A stretch of 64,000 nt of DNA from Actinocatenispora sera. Its GTDB lineage: Bacteria; Actinomycetota; Actinomycetes; Mycobacteriales; Micromonosporaceae. The stretch is taken from contig NZ_AP023354.1 in the NCBI RefSeq assembly GCF_018324685.1, positions 4,650,001 to 4,714,000 of the forward strand, written 5' to 3'. Positions 52,091 to 60,225 of this stretch are shown piece after piece; position 1 is the first letter of the stretch, and every line of letters begins with the position of its first letter. A program made the position numbers and the translations under genes. The notes under the pieces were generated by a model that was given only the letters and a program-made list of their open reading frames with translations, made no database searches and was not told the DNA's origin.

Positions 52091-52933
52091 ATGCGGCGGA
52101 TCTTCGGCGACGAGCTGGTGCGGCACGCGCTGTCGCGCATCGGGCTGTACGTGTTCGCCGGGGTGGTGCTGGTGTTCTTCGCGCTGCCGCTGCTGTGGCT
52201 GGTGCTCACGCCGTTCTCCCGCACCCCGGCCTATCAGATCACCGCGCCCAGTTTCACCCTGCACAACTTCCGGGTGCTGCTGGACAACCCGTTCGCGCTG
52301 CGCTCGATCGGCAACTCGCTGGTGCTCGCCGGGGGTACCGCGGTGCTCGCGGTGGTGTTCGCCGGCACCGCCGCGTACGCGCTGAGCCGGGTGCGGCTGC
52401 CCGGCCGAGACGCCCTGCTGTACGCGATCCTGCTGCTGTCCTCGATCGTGACCGGCACCGCGGCGATGGTGCCGATCTTCCTGATGCTGTTCCAGCTGAA
52501 CATGATCGACAACCGGCTGGCGCTGATCCTGGTGCTCACCGGCGGGCTGCTGCCCTCGGCGATGTTCATCCTCAAGGACTTCATGGACTCGGTACCCAAG
52601 AGCTACGAGGAGTCGGCCCGGGTGTTCGGGGCGAGCCCGCTGCAGATCCTGCGGCACGTGGTCGCGCCGGTGGTGCGGCCGGGCCTCGCGACGATCGCGG
52701 TGTGGGCGATCGTGCAGGTGTGGGGCAACTTCCTGCTGCCCTACATCCTGCTGCACGACCAGACCAAGCAACCGGCCGCGGTGATCATGTACACGTTCTA
52801 CGACGAGGGCGGGACGCCGAACTTCGCGCTGATCTCCACGTTCTCGCTGCTGTACTCGGTACCGGTGGTGGTGGCCTACCTGATCGTCAACCGGCGGTAC
52901 GGGTTCCGGTTCCAGGGAGGGATCAAGGGCTGA
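52091..52933 (+). CDS. Sugar ABC transporter permease (MalG type)
   Basis: A 280-aa CUT1 permease: EESARVFGASPLQILRHVVAPVVRPGLAT (EAA loop, about 176-204), FMLQ-like periplasmic loops and six hydrophobic helices. It starts one base after the previous stop, and its own stop overlaps the ATG of the ATPase gene by one base. Confidence 0.93.
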   Translation: MRRIFGDELVRHALSRIGLYVFAGVVLVFFALPLLWLVLTPFSRTPAYQITAPSFTLHNFRVLLDNPFALRSIGNSLVLAGGTAVLAVVFAGTAAYALSRVRLPGRDALLYAILLLSSIVTGTAAMVPIFLMLFQLNMIDNRLALILVLTGGLLPSAMFILKDFMDSVPKSYEESARVFGASPLQILRHVVAPVVRPGLATIAVWAIVQVWGNFLLPYILLHDQTKQPAAVIMYTFYDEGGTPNFALISTFSLLYSVPVVVAYLIVNRRYGFRFQGGIKG

Positions 52934-53997
52934 TGGCCACGATCGAGCTGGCTGCGCTGGAGAAGACCTATCCGGGCGGGGTACGCGCGGTGGACGGGCT
53001 GTCGCTGACCATCGGCGACGGCGAGTTCTTCGCCCTGCTCGGCCCGTCCGGCTGCGGCAAGACGACCCTGCTGCGTACCATCGCGGGGCTGGAGGAGGCG
53101 ACCGGTGGGTCGCTGTCGATCGGCGAGCGGGAGGTCACCCGGCTTGCCCCGGGCCAGCGCGACGTGGCGATGGTGTTCCAGGACTACGCGCTGTTCCCGC
53201 ACATGACGGTGCTGGACAACATCGCCTACCCGCTGCGGATCAAGCGGGTGGCGCGCTCGGCCCGGCACGACAGGGCGCGGCAGACCGGTGCCGGGCTGGA
53301 GCTGGCCGAGCTGATGGCGCGCCGCCCGGCCGAGCTGTCCGGTGGGCAGCAGCAGCGGGTGGCGCTGGCCCGCGCGGTGGTCGCGCACCCGTCCGCGTTC
53401 CTGTTCGACGAACCACTGTCCAATCTGGATGCCCGGCTGCGGCTGTCCGCCCGTAGCTTCCTCAAGCGGTTGCAGCGCGAACTGGGCGTCACCACCATCT
53501 TCGTCACGCATGACCAGGCGGAGGCGCTCGCGATGGCCGACCGGATCGCGGTGATGGAGGCGGGCCGGATCCGGCAGGTCGGTACCCCGCGGGAGGTGTT
53601 CGGACGGCCGGCCAACACGTTCGTCGCGAACTTCATCGGTTCCACCCCGATGAACCTGCTGCCGGCCAGCGTCACCGACGGGCGGCTGGTGCTCGCCGCC
53701 GGCTCGCTGCCGGCACCGGCCGGGCTCGGCGCCCGCCGCGAGGTCACGGTCGGGATCCGGCCCGAGTACCTGGACTTCTCCGCCGCCGCGGTGCCGGATG
53801 CGCTGTCCGGCACGGTGAGCATCGTCGAACATCTCGGGACCTCGTCGCTGGTCACGCTGGAGACCGAGGGTGGGCCACTCGGCGTGGTCGTGCCGGAGGA
53901 GGCCGAACCGGCCGCCGGCAGCACCGGCTGGGCGGTGCCCCGTGCCGGCCGGGTCCTGCTGTACAACAGCGAAACCGGCGACCTGATCACGCCCTGA
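52933..53997 (+). CDS. Sugar ABC transporter ATP-binding protein (MalK/UgpC-like)
   Basis: A 354-aa ATPase: Walker A GPSGCGKTT (about 36-44), Q-loop MVFQDYALFPHMTV, signature ELSGGQQQRVALARAVV, Walker B FLFDEPLSNLDARLR, H-loop TIFVTHDQAEALAMADRI and a C-terminal TOBE/OB regulatory domain (VGIRPEYLDF). It energises the two preceding permeases. It ends the operon 17 bp before the convergent HxlR gene. Confidence 0.94.
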   Translation: MATIELAALEKTYPGGVRAVDGLSLTIGDGEFFALLGPSGCGKTTLLRTIAGLEEATGGSLSIGEREVTRLAPGQRDVAMVFQDYALFPHMTVLDNIAYPLRIKRVARSARHDRARQTGAGLELAELMARRPAELSGGQQQRVALARAVVAHPSAFLFDEPLSNLDARLRLSARSFLKRLQRELGVTTIFVTHDQAEALAMADRIAVMEAGRIRQVGTPREVFGRPANTFVANFIGSTPMNLLPASVTDGRLVLAAGSLPAPAGLGARREVTVGIRPEYLDFSAAAVPDALSGTVSIVEHLGTSSLVTLETEGGPLGVVVPEEAEPAAGSTGWAVPRAGRVLLYNSETGDLITP

Positions 53998-54014
53998 CGT
54001 CGTTCCGGCACGGG

Positions 54015-54494
54015 TCAGGACGTCGGCAGCTTGGCCCGCTTGATCGGCGGCGCGTTGCGCTGTGCCACGTACCGGAAGTCGGTGGTGTTGACCGGCTTCC
54101 CGGTCTCGCGGTCGACCAGGATCGGCTCGGCCGTGGCGCCTGTTTCGACGTCGACCAGTCGAACCCCACCGCGGCCGCGGGTGACGTGCCGGCGACCCCA
54201 GCCGCCGAGCGCCTCGATCACCGGCTGCAGGTCGCGCCCGCGCGCGGTCAGCCGGTACTCGTCGCGGGGCGGCCGCAGCTGGTAGCGGTGCCGGGTCAGC
54301 AGGCCCGCGTCGCACAGCGCGGCCAGCCGCCGGGTCAGCGAGTTCGACGAGATGCCCAGACTCTGCTGGAACTCGTCGAACCGGCTCAGGCCGTGCAGCG
54401 CGTCGCGCACGATCAGCAGGCTCCACCATTCGCCCACCGCGTCCAGGGTCAGCGCGATCGGGCAGTCCATACCCTCGAAGCTCTTGTGTCGCAC
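54015..54494 (-). CDS. HxlR-family transcriptional regulator
   Basis: A 159-aa winged-helix regulator: CPIALTLDAVGEWWSLLIVRDALHGLSRFDEFQQSLGISSNSLTRRLAALCDAGLLTRH is the HxlR core, with the conserved Cys11 that senses electrophiles or oxidants in several members. The GTG start follows AAGGGCGAG. It is divergent from a ketopantoate-reductase-like gene; two palindromes in the 82-bp gap are the likely operators. Confidence 0.92.
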   Translation of the reverse strand: MRHKSFEGMDCPIALTLDAVGEWWSLLIVRDALHGLSRFDEFQQSLGISSNSLTRRLAALCDAGLLTRHRYQLRPPRDEYRLTARGRDLQPVIEALGGWGRRHVTRGRGGVRLVDVETGATAEPILVDRETGKPVNTTDFRYVAQRNAPPIKRAKLPTS

Positions 54495-54510
54495 GACTCG
54501 CCCTTCGCTA

Positions 54511-54557
54511 CTTCCATCATGGAAGCAACCAGGCTACTGTCACTTCCACGATGGAAG
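54511..54557. promoter_or_regulatory. Twin palindromic HxlR operators
   Basis: CTTCCATCATGGAAG (54511-54525, perfect 7-1-7) and CTTCCACGATGGAAG (54543-54557, 6-3-6) are both followed by CAAC, with centres 32 bp apart (three DNA turns). They sit between the divergent HxlR and reductase genes; the second ends 20 bp before the reductase ATG. Confidence 0.75.
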
Positions 54558-54576
54558 CAACTGACAGGGAGTGGTG

Positions 54577-55446
54577 ATGACCAGGATCGGCGTGCTCGGC
54601 CCGGGCGGGGTCGGTGGCGTGCTGGCGGCCCGGCTCGGTGCCGCGGGCCACGAGGTGAGCGTGCTCGCCACCGAGCGCACCGCAGCCGCGATCACGATGG
54701 CCGGGCTGCGGCTGACCGCGCCGGACGGCGAGACGGTCACCGCCCCGGTGGCTCGGCCCTGGCTGACCGCACCGGTGGACCTGCTGATCATCGCGGTGAA
54801 GGCGACCGACCTGCTGCCCGCGCTGACCCGGGTGCCGGCGGCGCTGCTGGGCGCCGCGACGATCGTGCCGTTCCTCAACGGGATCGACCACCCGGCACTG
54901 CTGCGCGCCGCGTACCCGGCGGCCACGGTGGTTCCGGCGAGCATCTCGATCGAGGCGACCCGGCACCGGCCCGGCGTGGTCGAGCAGCTGACCTCGATGG
55001 CCGACCTCGTGCTCGCCGACGACACCCCGGCCGGGGCCGCCGCGGTCGGACTGTTCGCAGCTGCCGGGCTGACGGTCGCCACCCAGTCCGACGAGGCCTC
55101 CGTGCTGTGGCGCAAGCTTGGTTTCCTCGCCCCGCTGGCCCTCGCCACCACCGCTGCCGACCAGCCGATCGGCGCGGCCCGCGACGCGGCGCCGCAGCGG
55201 CTGCGGGCGCTGGTCGAGGAGACCGCCGCGGCGGCCGGGACCGCCGGCGTGCGGATCGATCCGGACTTCGTCGGCTCGCGGCTCGCGGCGCTGCCGCCCA
55301 CCATGCTGTCGTCGATGCTCAAGGACCGACGGTCCGGCCGCGCGCTGGAGCTGGACGCGATCGCCGGCCCGGTGGTCCGCGCCCTCGGCGCCGACCGGGC
55401 CCCGACCACCGTCGCGGTGGCCCGGGAGATCCTCGCCGCCACCTGA
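54577..55446 (+). CDS. Ketopantoate reductase-like (ApbA/PanE) oxidoreductase
   Basis: A 289-aa protein with a Rossmann start (IGVLGPGGVGGVLAARLGAAGHEVSVLA), VKATDLLPAL, PFLNGIDH and the C-terminal helical domain with VLWRKLGFLAPLALATTAAD, whose lysine matches the catalytic lysine of 2-dehydropantoate 2-reductases. It may reduce ketopantoate or, more likely given its HxlR partner, a related 2-keto acid. The ATG at 54577 follows AGGGAGTGGTG; a GTG two codons earlier is an alternative. Confidence 0.88.
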   Translation: MTRIGVLGPGGVGGVLAARLGAAGHEVSVLATERTAAAITMAGLRLTAPDGETVTAPVARPWLTAPVDLLIIAVKATDLLPALTRVPAALLGAATIVPFLNGIDHPALLRAAYPAATVVPASISIEATRHRPGVVEQLTSMADLVLADDTPAGAAAVGLFAAAGLTVATQSDEASVLWRKLGFLAPLALATTAADQPIGAARDAAPQRLRALVEETAAAAGTAGVRIDPDFVGSRLAALPPTMLSSMLKDRRSGRALELDAIAGPVVRALGADRAPTTVAVAREILAAT

Positions 55447-55563
55447 CCGGCCGCGCGCCGCCCGGCCCCACCGAGCCCCGCCACCCAGTATGCGGGTGTG
55501 CGGGATCGGCTCCGCCTCCTGGTGGGCGCCGGCGACGCGGGCGCCGGTTGGTAGGAAGGTGCC

Positions 55564-56121
55564 ATGACGTCCCCGATGCTGCTGGTGGTCAGCGGGCACC
55601 CCGGCAGCGGCAAGACCACGCTCGCGCACCGGCTCGCCGCCCGGCTGGGCTGCCCGGCGATCTGCCGGGACGAGATCAAGGAGGGCATGGTCCTCGGCCT
55701 GCCCGACTACACCGCCGCGCAGGGCGACGAGTACACCGTGCGTACCTTCGAGGTCTTCTTCGCCACGGTGGAACTGTTGAGCCGCAACGGGGTCAGCCTG
55801 GTCGCCGAGGCCGCGTTCCAGGACCGGCTGTGGCGACCGAGGCTGACCCCGCTCGCCGCGCACGTGCGGCTGCGCATCGTCCGCTGCGTACTGGACGGAT
55901 CGGTTGCGGTGGAGCGGATCCGCCGGCGCAGTGCGACCACCTCGACCCGCCGGGCGCACACCGTACCGGGGCAGCTCGAGCGGCTGGCGCAACCGGACCC
56001 GTTCGGCTGGTTCGTGCCGGTGTCGATGCCGGTGCCGACGCTGGACGTCGACACCACCGACGGGTACCGGCCGGGGCTCGACGAGATCGCCGCCTTCGCC
56101 ACCGGTCCGGGTGGCGGGTAA
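55564..56121 (+). CDS. P-loop AAA ATPase / small-molecule kinase-like
   Basis: A 185-aa P-loop protein: Walker A SGHPGSGKTTLA (10-21), then CRDEIKEGM (kinase-type phosphate-acceptor segment), LVAEAAFQDRLWRPRL and RCVLDGSVAVERIRRRSA. The fold resembles AAA_33/zeta-toxin and chloramphenicol-phosphotransferase-like kinases. The substrate is unknown; no antitoxin is adjacent, so a toxin role is not supported. Confidence 0.85.
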   Translation: MTSPMLLVVSGHPGSGKTTLAHRLAARLGCPAICRDEIKEGMVLGLPDYTAAQGDEYTVRTFEVFFATVELLSRNGVSLVAEAAFQDRLWRPRLTPLAAHVRLRIVRCVLDGSVAVERIRRRSATTSTRRAHTVPGQLERLAQPDPFGWFVPVSMPVPTLDVDTTDGYRPGLDEIAAFATGPGGG

Positions 56122-56193
56122 GCTGATCGGCCGCGTCGCGGCCAGGGCGACCGCCGGTCGGGCGGTGCGACGCGGACAGAGGGCGGAGGCACG

Positions 56194-57105
56194 ATGCAGG
56201 CGAAACTGCCCGACGACTACCGGATGCGGCCGGCGACACCGGCCGACGTGGCGGACATCCATCGGCTGGTGTCCGCGTGCGAGCGCGCGCTGCTCGGATC
56301 GGCGGAGACCGATCGCGACACGATCGCAGCCGAGTTGGCCCGACCGCGGCTGACCCCGGCGACCGACACCGCGTTGGTGTACGACCCGGCGGGCGAGCTC
56401 GCCGCCTGGGCCTGGGTGGACCGCCGCTCGGTGGTCGACGTCCACCCCGACCACCGCGGTCGCGGCATCGGCGGCGCCCTGCTGGACTGGATCGACACCC
56501 GGGCCGGCGAGCTCGGCACCGCACGGGTCGTGCAGACCGTCGAGGAGTCCGACGAGGCGGCCGTGGCGCTGCTGCGCTCCCGCGGGTACGAGCCGATGGT
56601 GCGCTCCTGGCTGCTCGGGATCGAGCTGCCCGCCGCGGCCCCGGCGCAGCCGCCGGCCGGGATCACCGTGCGTACCTTCGCGCCGGGGGACGAGCGGGAC
56701 GCGCACCGGGTGAGCGAGGACGCGTTCGACGAGTGGCAGGAGCGCCGCCGGGACTACGACGAGTGGGCCCTGACGACGGTGGCGCGCGCCTCGTTCGCGC
56801 CGGACTGCTCGCCGCTCGCGTTCGCCGGTGACGAGCTGGTCGGCGTGGTCATTGCCACCGACGAGCCGGGCCGGGACGAGGGGTACGTCGAGCGCGTCGC
56901 GGTGCGCGCCGACCAGCGCGGCCGGGGGATCGCCCGGCTGCTGCTCGCCACCGCGTTCGACCGGTTCCACCGGCTCGGCCGGCGCGGGGTCACGTTGTGG
57001 ACGCATTCGGACACCGGTGCGCTCGATGTCTACCTCAAGGTCGGCATGTCGGTGCGCCGCACCGCCACGGTCTTCGCCCGGCAGCTGCCCGCCGCCGACG
57101 CCTGA
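56194..57105 (+). CDS. Double-GNAT acetyltransferase (MshD-like)
   Basis: A 303-aa protein with two acetyltransferase domains. The first has VDVHPDHRGRGIGGALLDWIDTRA (acetyl-CoA loop about 90) and the second VERVAVRADQRGRGIARLLLATAFDRF (about 236). The two-domain form is that of MshD (mycothiol synthase) and related enzymes, but similarity is only at the level of architecture. The ATG follows GGAGGCACG. The 3' end is duplicated in a 32-bp repeat. Confidence 0.87.
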   Translation: MQAKLPDDYRMRPATPADVADIHRLVSACERALLGSAETDRDTIAAELARPRLTPATDTALVYDPAGELAAWAWVDRRSVVDVHPDHRGRGIGGALLDWIDTRAGELGTARVVQTVEESDEAAVALLRSRGYEPMVRSWLLGIELPAAAPAQPPAGITVRTFAPGDERDAHRVSEDAFDEWQERRRDYDEWALTTVARASFAPDCSPLAFAGDELVGVVIATDEPGRDEGYVERVAVRADQRGRGIARLLLATAFDRFHRLGRRGVTLWTHSDTGALDVYLKVGMSVRRTATVFARQLPAADA

Positions 57106-57193
57106 CCGCGACGGCGCGGCGCCCCGCCGACGCCTGACCGCGACGGCGCGGCAACCCGCCGGCCGCGGCTGTGCGGCAACCCGCCGGCCGCGG
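57092..57193. repeat. Tandem duplications after the double-GNAT gene
   Basis: A 32-bp unit spanning the GNAT stop (from 57092) is repeated from 57124, and a second unit of 25 bp (GCGGCAACCCGCCGGCCGCGG) is repeated at 57148 and 57173. The rest of the 196-bp gap to the FGGY kinase gene is very GC-rich and without a gene. Confidence 0.85.
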
Positions 57194-57301
57194 TTGCCCG
57201 CCGCCGGAGCCTGACAGCGCGGCGACGCACCGCCGCCTGCCGGATGCGCCGGCGTCCGCCGGCTGCACCGGAGAGGTGCCGGCGGCGGGCCGCCCGGCCG
57301 G

Positions 57302-58720
57302 TCAGGCCAACCGGTCGCGCAGGGTGCGGTGGCGGGCGGCCGCGGCCGCCATCGCCGCCACGTCGGTGTCGGTCGCGGTGACCGGTTCGGTGGTCGGTGC
57401 CACGTCGATGCCGAGGGCACCGGCCGCGGCGCCGAGCGCGCCCACCTCCGGATCGGTGACCCGTTCCGCCCGGCCGCCGAGCCCGGCGGTCAGCCGCCCG
57501 GTCAGCCAGCTCGACGCGGCGATCGCGCCGCCGCCGAGCATCGGCAGCGCGCTGCCGGCCGGGTCGACGGCCCGGGCCCCGTCGGTGATCTCGTGGCAGA
57601 GTCCCTCCAGCGTCGCGGCGAGCACGTGGGTACCGCTGGTGGTCAGCCGCAGCCCGTGCAGGGTGCCGCCGGCGCCGGCCGGATCGGCGGCCGGTGGTCG
57701 GTGGCCGGCGTGGAAGGGCAGGCAGACCAGCCCGTGCTCGCCGGGGGCGAGCCCGGCGAGCGCCGCGCCCTGCGCGGCCGGATCGATGTCGAGCAGCCCG
57801 GTGACCCACTCGTCCAGTACCCCGCCGCCGGAGTACGCGACGCCGAAGACCGCGCGCCGGTGGTCCACCCGGTAGCGCCACACCGCCGGCGCCGGGTCCG
57901 CGGCGTCGGCGGTGACCAGCCGTACCGCGGCGGAGGTGCCGACGGTCACGGACAGGTGCCCGGCGTCAAAGCAGCCGGACCCGAGGGCGCTCGCCGCCCC
58001 GTCCCCGAGCGGTGGCGCGATCCGCGCGTCGGCGAGGTCCGGCCACCGCTTCCGGTACTCGTCGGTGAACCGGCCGCGCCAGTCGTCGTCGGCGAGCGGC
58101 GGTACCTGCTCGGTGGTCACGCCGGCGAGCGACAGCGCCTCGTCGTCCCACCGGCAGGTACGGGTGTCCAGCGCACCGGTGCCCGACGCCGAGGACACCG
58201 ACGCGGTCGGCTCGCCCCACAGCGCCAGGCCCAGGTACTCGGGCAGGCCGACGTAGCGTCGCGCGGGCCCGACGGTGGCTCGCAGCCAGCCGATCCGGGC
58301 CGGCCAGTAGAACGGGTGCCACCACGCGCCGGTACGGGCGTGGAACGCACCGGCGTCGGCCGGCGCCGGGTGCTTGGGCAGGGTCGGCCGTAGATCCATC
58401 CAGGACAGGCACGGTCCGACCGGTTCGTCGTGTTCGTCCAGGCCGAGCAGCGAGTGCCACTGGGTCGAGATGCCGACCGTGTGCACGCCGCGCAGGTGGC
58501 CGTCGGCGGACAGCTCGTCCAGGCACGACACGGTGGCGCCGAGGTAGGCGGCGAGGTCGAGCTCGGCCGCGCCGTCGGCGCTCTGGTGGATGCGGGCCTG
58601 CTCGCGCACCGCCGCACCGGGCAGCGGGGTCAACCGGTCGCCGTCGCCGTCGAGGACGACCGCTCGTACCGAACTGGACCCGAGATCCAGGGCGAGGATC
58701 CGGCCGGCCGGCTGGGACAT
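57302..58720 (-). CDS. FGGY-family kinase (gluconokinase-like)
   Basis: A 472-aa kinase: LALDLGSSSVRAVVLDGDGD (10-29), GISTQWHSLLGLDEHDEPVGPCLSWMDLR typical of FGGY gluconokinases, the catalytic aspartate in LGDGAASALGSGCFD (about 240), GTSAAVRLV and MLGGGAIAASSWLTG (adenosine loop). It phosphorylates gluconate or a related sugar acid or ketose. The ATG follows GGAGGTGCTCG. It stands alone; the long frame open upstream of the ATG is a shadow of the downstream molybdate genes. Confidence 0.9.
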   Translation of the reverse strand: MSQPAGRILALDLGSSSVRAVVLDGDGDRLTPLPGAAVREQARIHQSADGAAELDLAAYLGATVSCLDELSADGHLRGVHTVGISTQWHSLLGLDEHDEPVGPCLSWMDLRPTLPKHPAPADAGAFHARTGAWWHPFYWPARIGWLRATVGPARRYVGLPEYLGLALWGEPTASVSSASGTGALDTRTCRWDDEALSLAGVTTEQVPPLADDDWRGRFTDEYRKRWPDLADARIAPPLGDGAASALGSGCFDAGHLSVTVGTSAAVRLVTADAADPAPAVWRYRVDHRRAVFGVAYSGGGVLDEWVTGLLDIDPAAQGAALAGLAPGEHGLVCLPFHAGHRPPAADPAGAGGTLHGLRLTTSGTHVLAATLEGLCHEITDGARAVDPAGSALPMLGGGAIAASSWLTGRLTAGLGGRAERVTDPEVGALGAAAGALGIDVAPTTEPVTATDTDVAAMAAAAARHRTLRDRLA

Positions 58721-58866
58721 CGAGCACCTCCAGGGTGTGCGCACGTGGGTCCACCCTATGAGGCGCGCCCCGAGCCCGGGCCGGCAACCGCAGTTGCGGG
58801 AGAAGGCGCGCCGTACGGCCGCATCTGCCAGTTTGACAGGTGGGTTGCGTTCGCGCGTGCGACCCG

Positions 58867-58872
58867 TATCGT
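58867..58872 (+). promoter_or_regulatory. Promoter of the HTH-TOBE regulator gene
   Basis: TATCGT (58867-58872) lies 7 nt before the GTG at 58880, with a possible -35 TTGCGT (58845-58850) at a 16-bp spacing. This suggests a leaderless start. Confidence 0.5.
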
Positions 58873-58879
58873 GGGGTCC

Positions 58880-59287
58880 GTGGCGAACTATCGCATGGGG
58901 CGCGCCGCGCAACTGCTCGGCGTCAGTGCCGACACGCTGCGCCGGTGGGTCGACGCCGGCCGGCTTCCGGCCGCCCGGGACCAGCAGGGTCACCGGGTGG
59001 TGGCGGGCGCCGAACTCGCCCGTTTCGCCCGCTCGCTCGCCACCGACGAACCCGGTGGCGTCTGGTCGTCGGCCCGCAACCGGTTCACCGGCATCGTCAC
59101 CTCGATCCGTACCGACGAGGTGATGGCGCAGGTGGAGATCCAGGCCGGGCCGCACCGGGTCGTGTCGCTGATGACTCGCGACTCGGTCGACGAGTTGGGG
59201 CTGGCGGTGGGCGCGGTCGCCACCGCCTCGGTCAAGTCGACCCAGGTCGTGGTGGAGCTGCCGGTGCCGGCGCGGACCACGGCATGA
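58880..59287 (+). CDS. HTH-TOBE molybdate-binding regulator-like protein
   Basis: A 135-aa protein starting at GTG: a MerR/excisionase-type helix-turn-helix (YRMGRAAQLLGVSADTLRRWVDAGRLPAARD, residues 4-34), then a TOBE (mop) domain (RNRFTGIVTSIRTDEVMAQVEIQAGPHRVVSLMTRDSVDELGL) that binds molybdate or tungstate oxyanions. It is the common actinobacterial single-mop regulator that replaces ModE. It lies directly upstream of the molybdate uptake genes and should sense the imported oxyanion. Confidence 0.9.
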   Translation: MANYRMGRAAQLLGVSADTLRRWVDAGRLPAARDQQGHRVVAGAELARFARSLATDEPGGVWSSARNRFTGIVTSIRTDEVMAQVEIQAGPHRVVSLMTRDSVDELGLAVGAVATASVKSTQVVVELPVPARTTA

Positions 59288-59306
59288 CGAGGGCGGGGGC
59301 GCGGGC

Positions 59307-60206
59307 ATGACACGCCGGGTACGTGCCGGGGCGGTGCTGGCGGCAGTGGCGCTGGGCGTCGTCGCGTTGCTGACCGGCTGCGGTTCGCCCGGTTCGGGGA
59401 CGGGCGGCTCGTCGGGCGGCTCGGGCACCGACGACTCCGGTGCCACGGTCACCGTGCTGTACGCGGGATCGCTGGTGAATTTGATGGAGCACGACGTCAA
59501 GCCGGCGTTCGAGGCCGCCAGCGGCGACACCTTCCGCGGCGAGGGCAAGGGGTCCGATGCGCTGGTCAACGAGATCAAGGGCAAGGTGACCAGGGCGGAC
59601 GTGTTCGTGTCCGCGAGTACCGCCAGCAACGACAAGCTGCGCGGCAGCGGCAACGGCGACTGGGAATCCTGGTACGCCACGTTCGCCACCGCGCCGCTGG
59701 TGCTCGGCTACAACCCGAAGAGCAGGTTCGCCGCGCAGCTGAAGAGCAAGCCGTGGCAGCAGGTGGTCGTCGAGCCCGGGTTCCGGCTGGGCCGGACCGA
59801 CCCGAAGCTGGATCCGAAGGGCCGGCTGAGCGCGCAGGCGCTGACCAAGATGGGGCTGGGCAAGTTCGCCGACACCGATGCGGGCGTGTTCCCGGAGGAG
59901 ACGCTGCTGGGCCGGTTGCAGGCCGGCCAGCTCGACGCCGGCTTCTTCTACACCTCCGAGGCGACCGAGGCGAAGGTACCGACGATCTCGCTGGCGCCGG
60001 TGGAGCTCGGCGCGACGTACACCGTGACCGTGCTGAACCGGGGGCCGCAGCCGGCCGCCGCGGCGGCGTTCGTGAAGTACCTGCTCGGCCCGAAGGGCGT
60101 CGCGCTGATGCGCAGGCACGGCCTGCACCCGGCCGCGACGGTGACGCTGACCGGGGACAGGTCCGCGGTGCCGGCCACGCTGCGCTCGGCGGTGGGCGGT
60201 TCGTAG
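59307..60206 (+). CDS. modA: Molybdate/tungstate-binding lipoprotein
   Basis: A 299-aa lipoprotein with Cys25 (ALLTGC) and a Ser/Gly-rich linker. The mature part has VTVLYAGSLVNLMEHDVKPAFEAASG, the WtpA/ModA-type oxyanion site, and GRTDPKLDPKG, EETLLGRLQAGQLDAGFFYTSEA. The Tyr-Ala-Gly-Ser opening and the serine loops match tungstate/molybdate receptors (WtpA branch). It captures the oxyanion for the following fused permease-ATPase. Confidence 0.9.
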   Translation: MTRRVRAGAVLAAVALGVVALLTGCGSPGSGTGGSSGGSGTDDSGATVTVLYAGSLVNLMEHDVKPAFEAASGDTFRGEGKGSDALVNEIKGKVTRADVFVSASTASNDKLRGSGNGDWESWYATFATAPLVLGYNPKSRFAAQLKSKPWQQVVVEPGFRLGRTDPKLDPKGRLSAQALTKMGLGKFADTDAGVFPEETLLGRLQAGQLDAGFFYTSEATEAKVPTISLAPVELGATYTVTVLNRGPQPAAAAAFVKYLLGPKGVALMRRHGLHPAATVTLTGDRSAVPATLRSAVGGS

Positions 60207-60225
60207 CGCCGCGGGACGGTGACGG

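Noticed and set aside
55564-56121. Zeta-type toxin
   Set aside because: The P-loop kinase fold is similar, but no antitoxin gene is adjacent, so a general small-molecule kinase is more likely.
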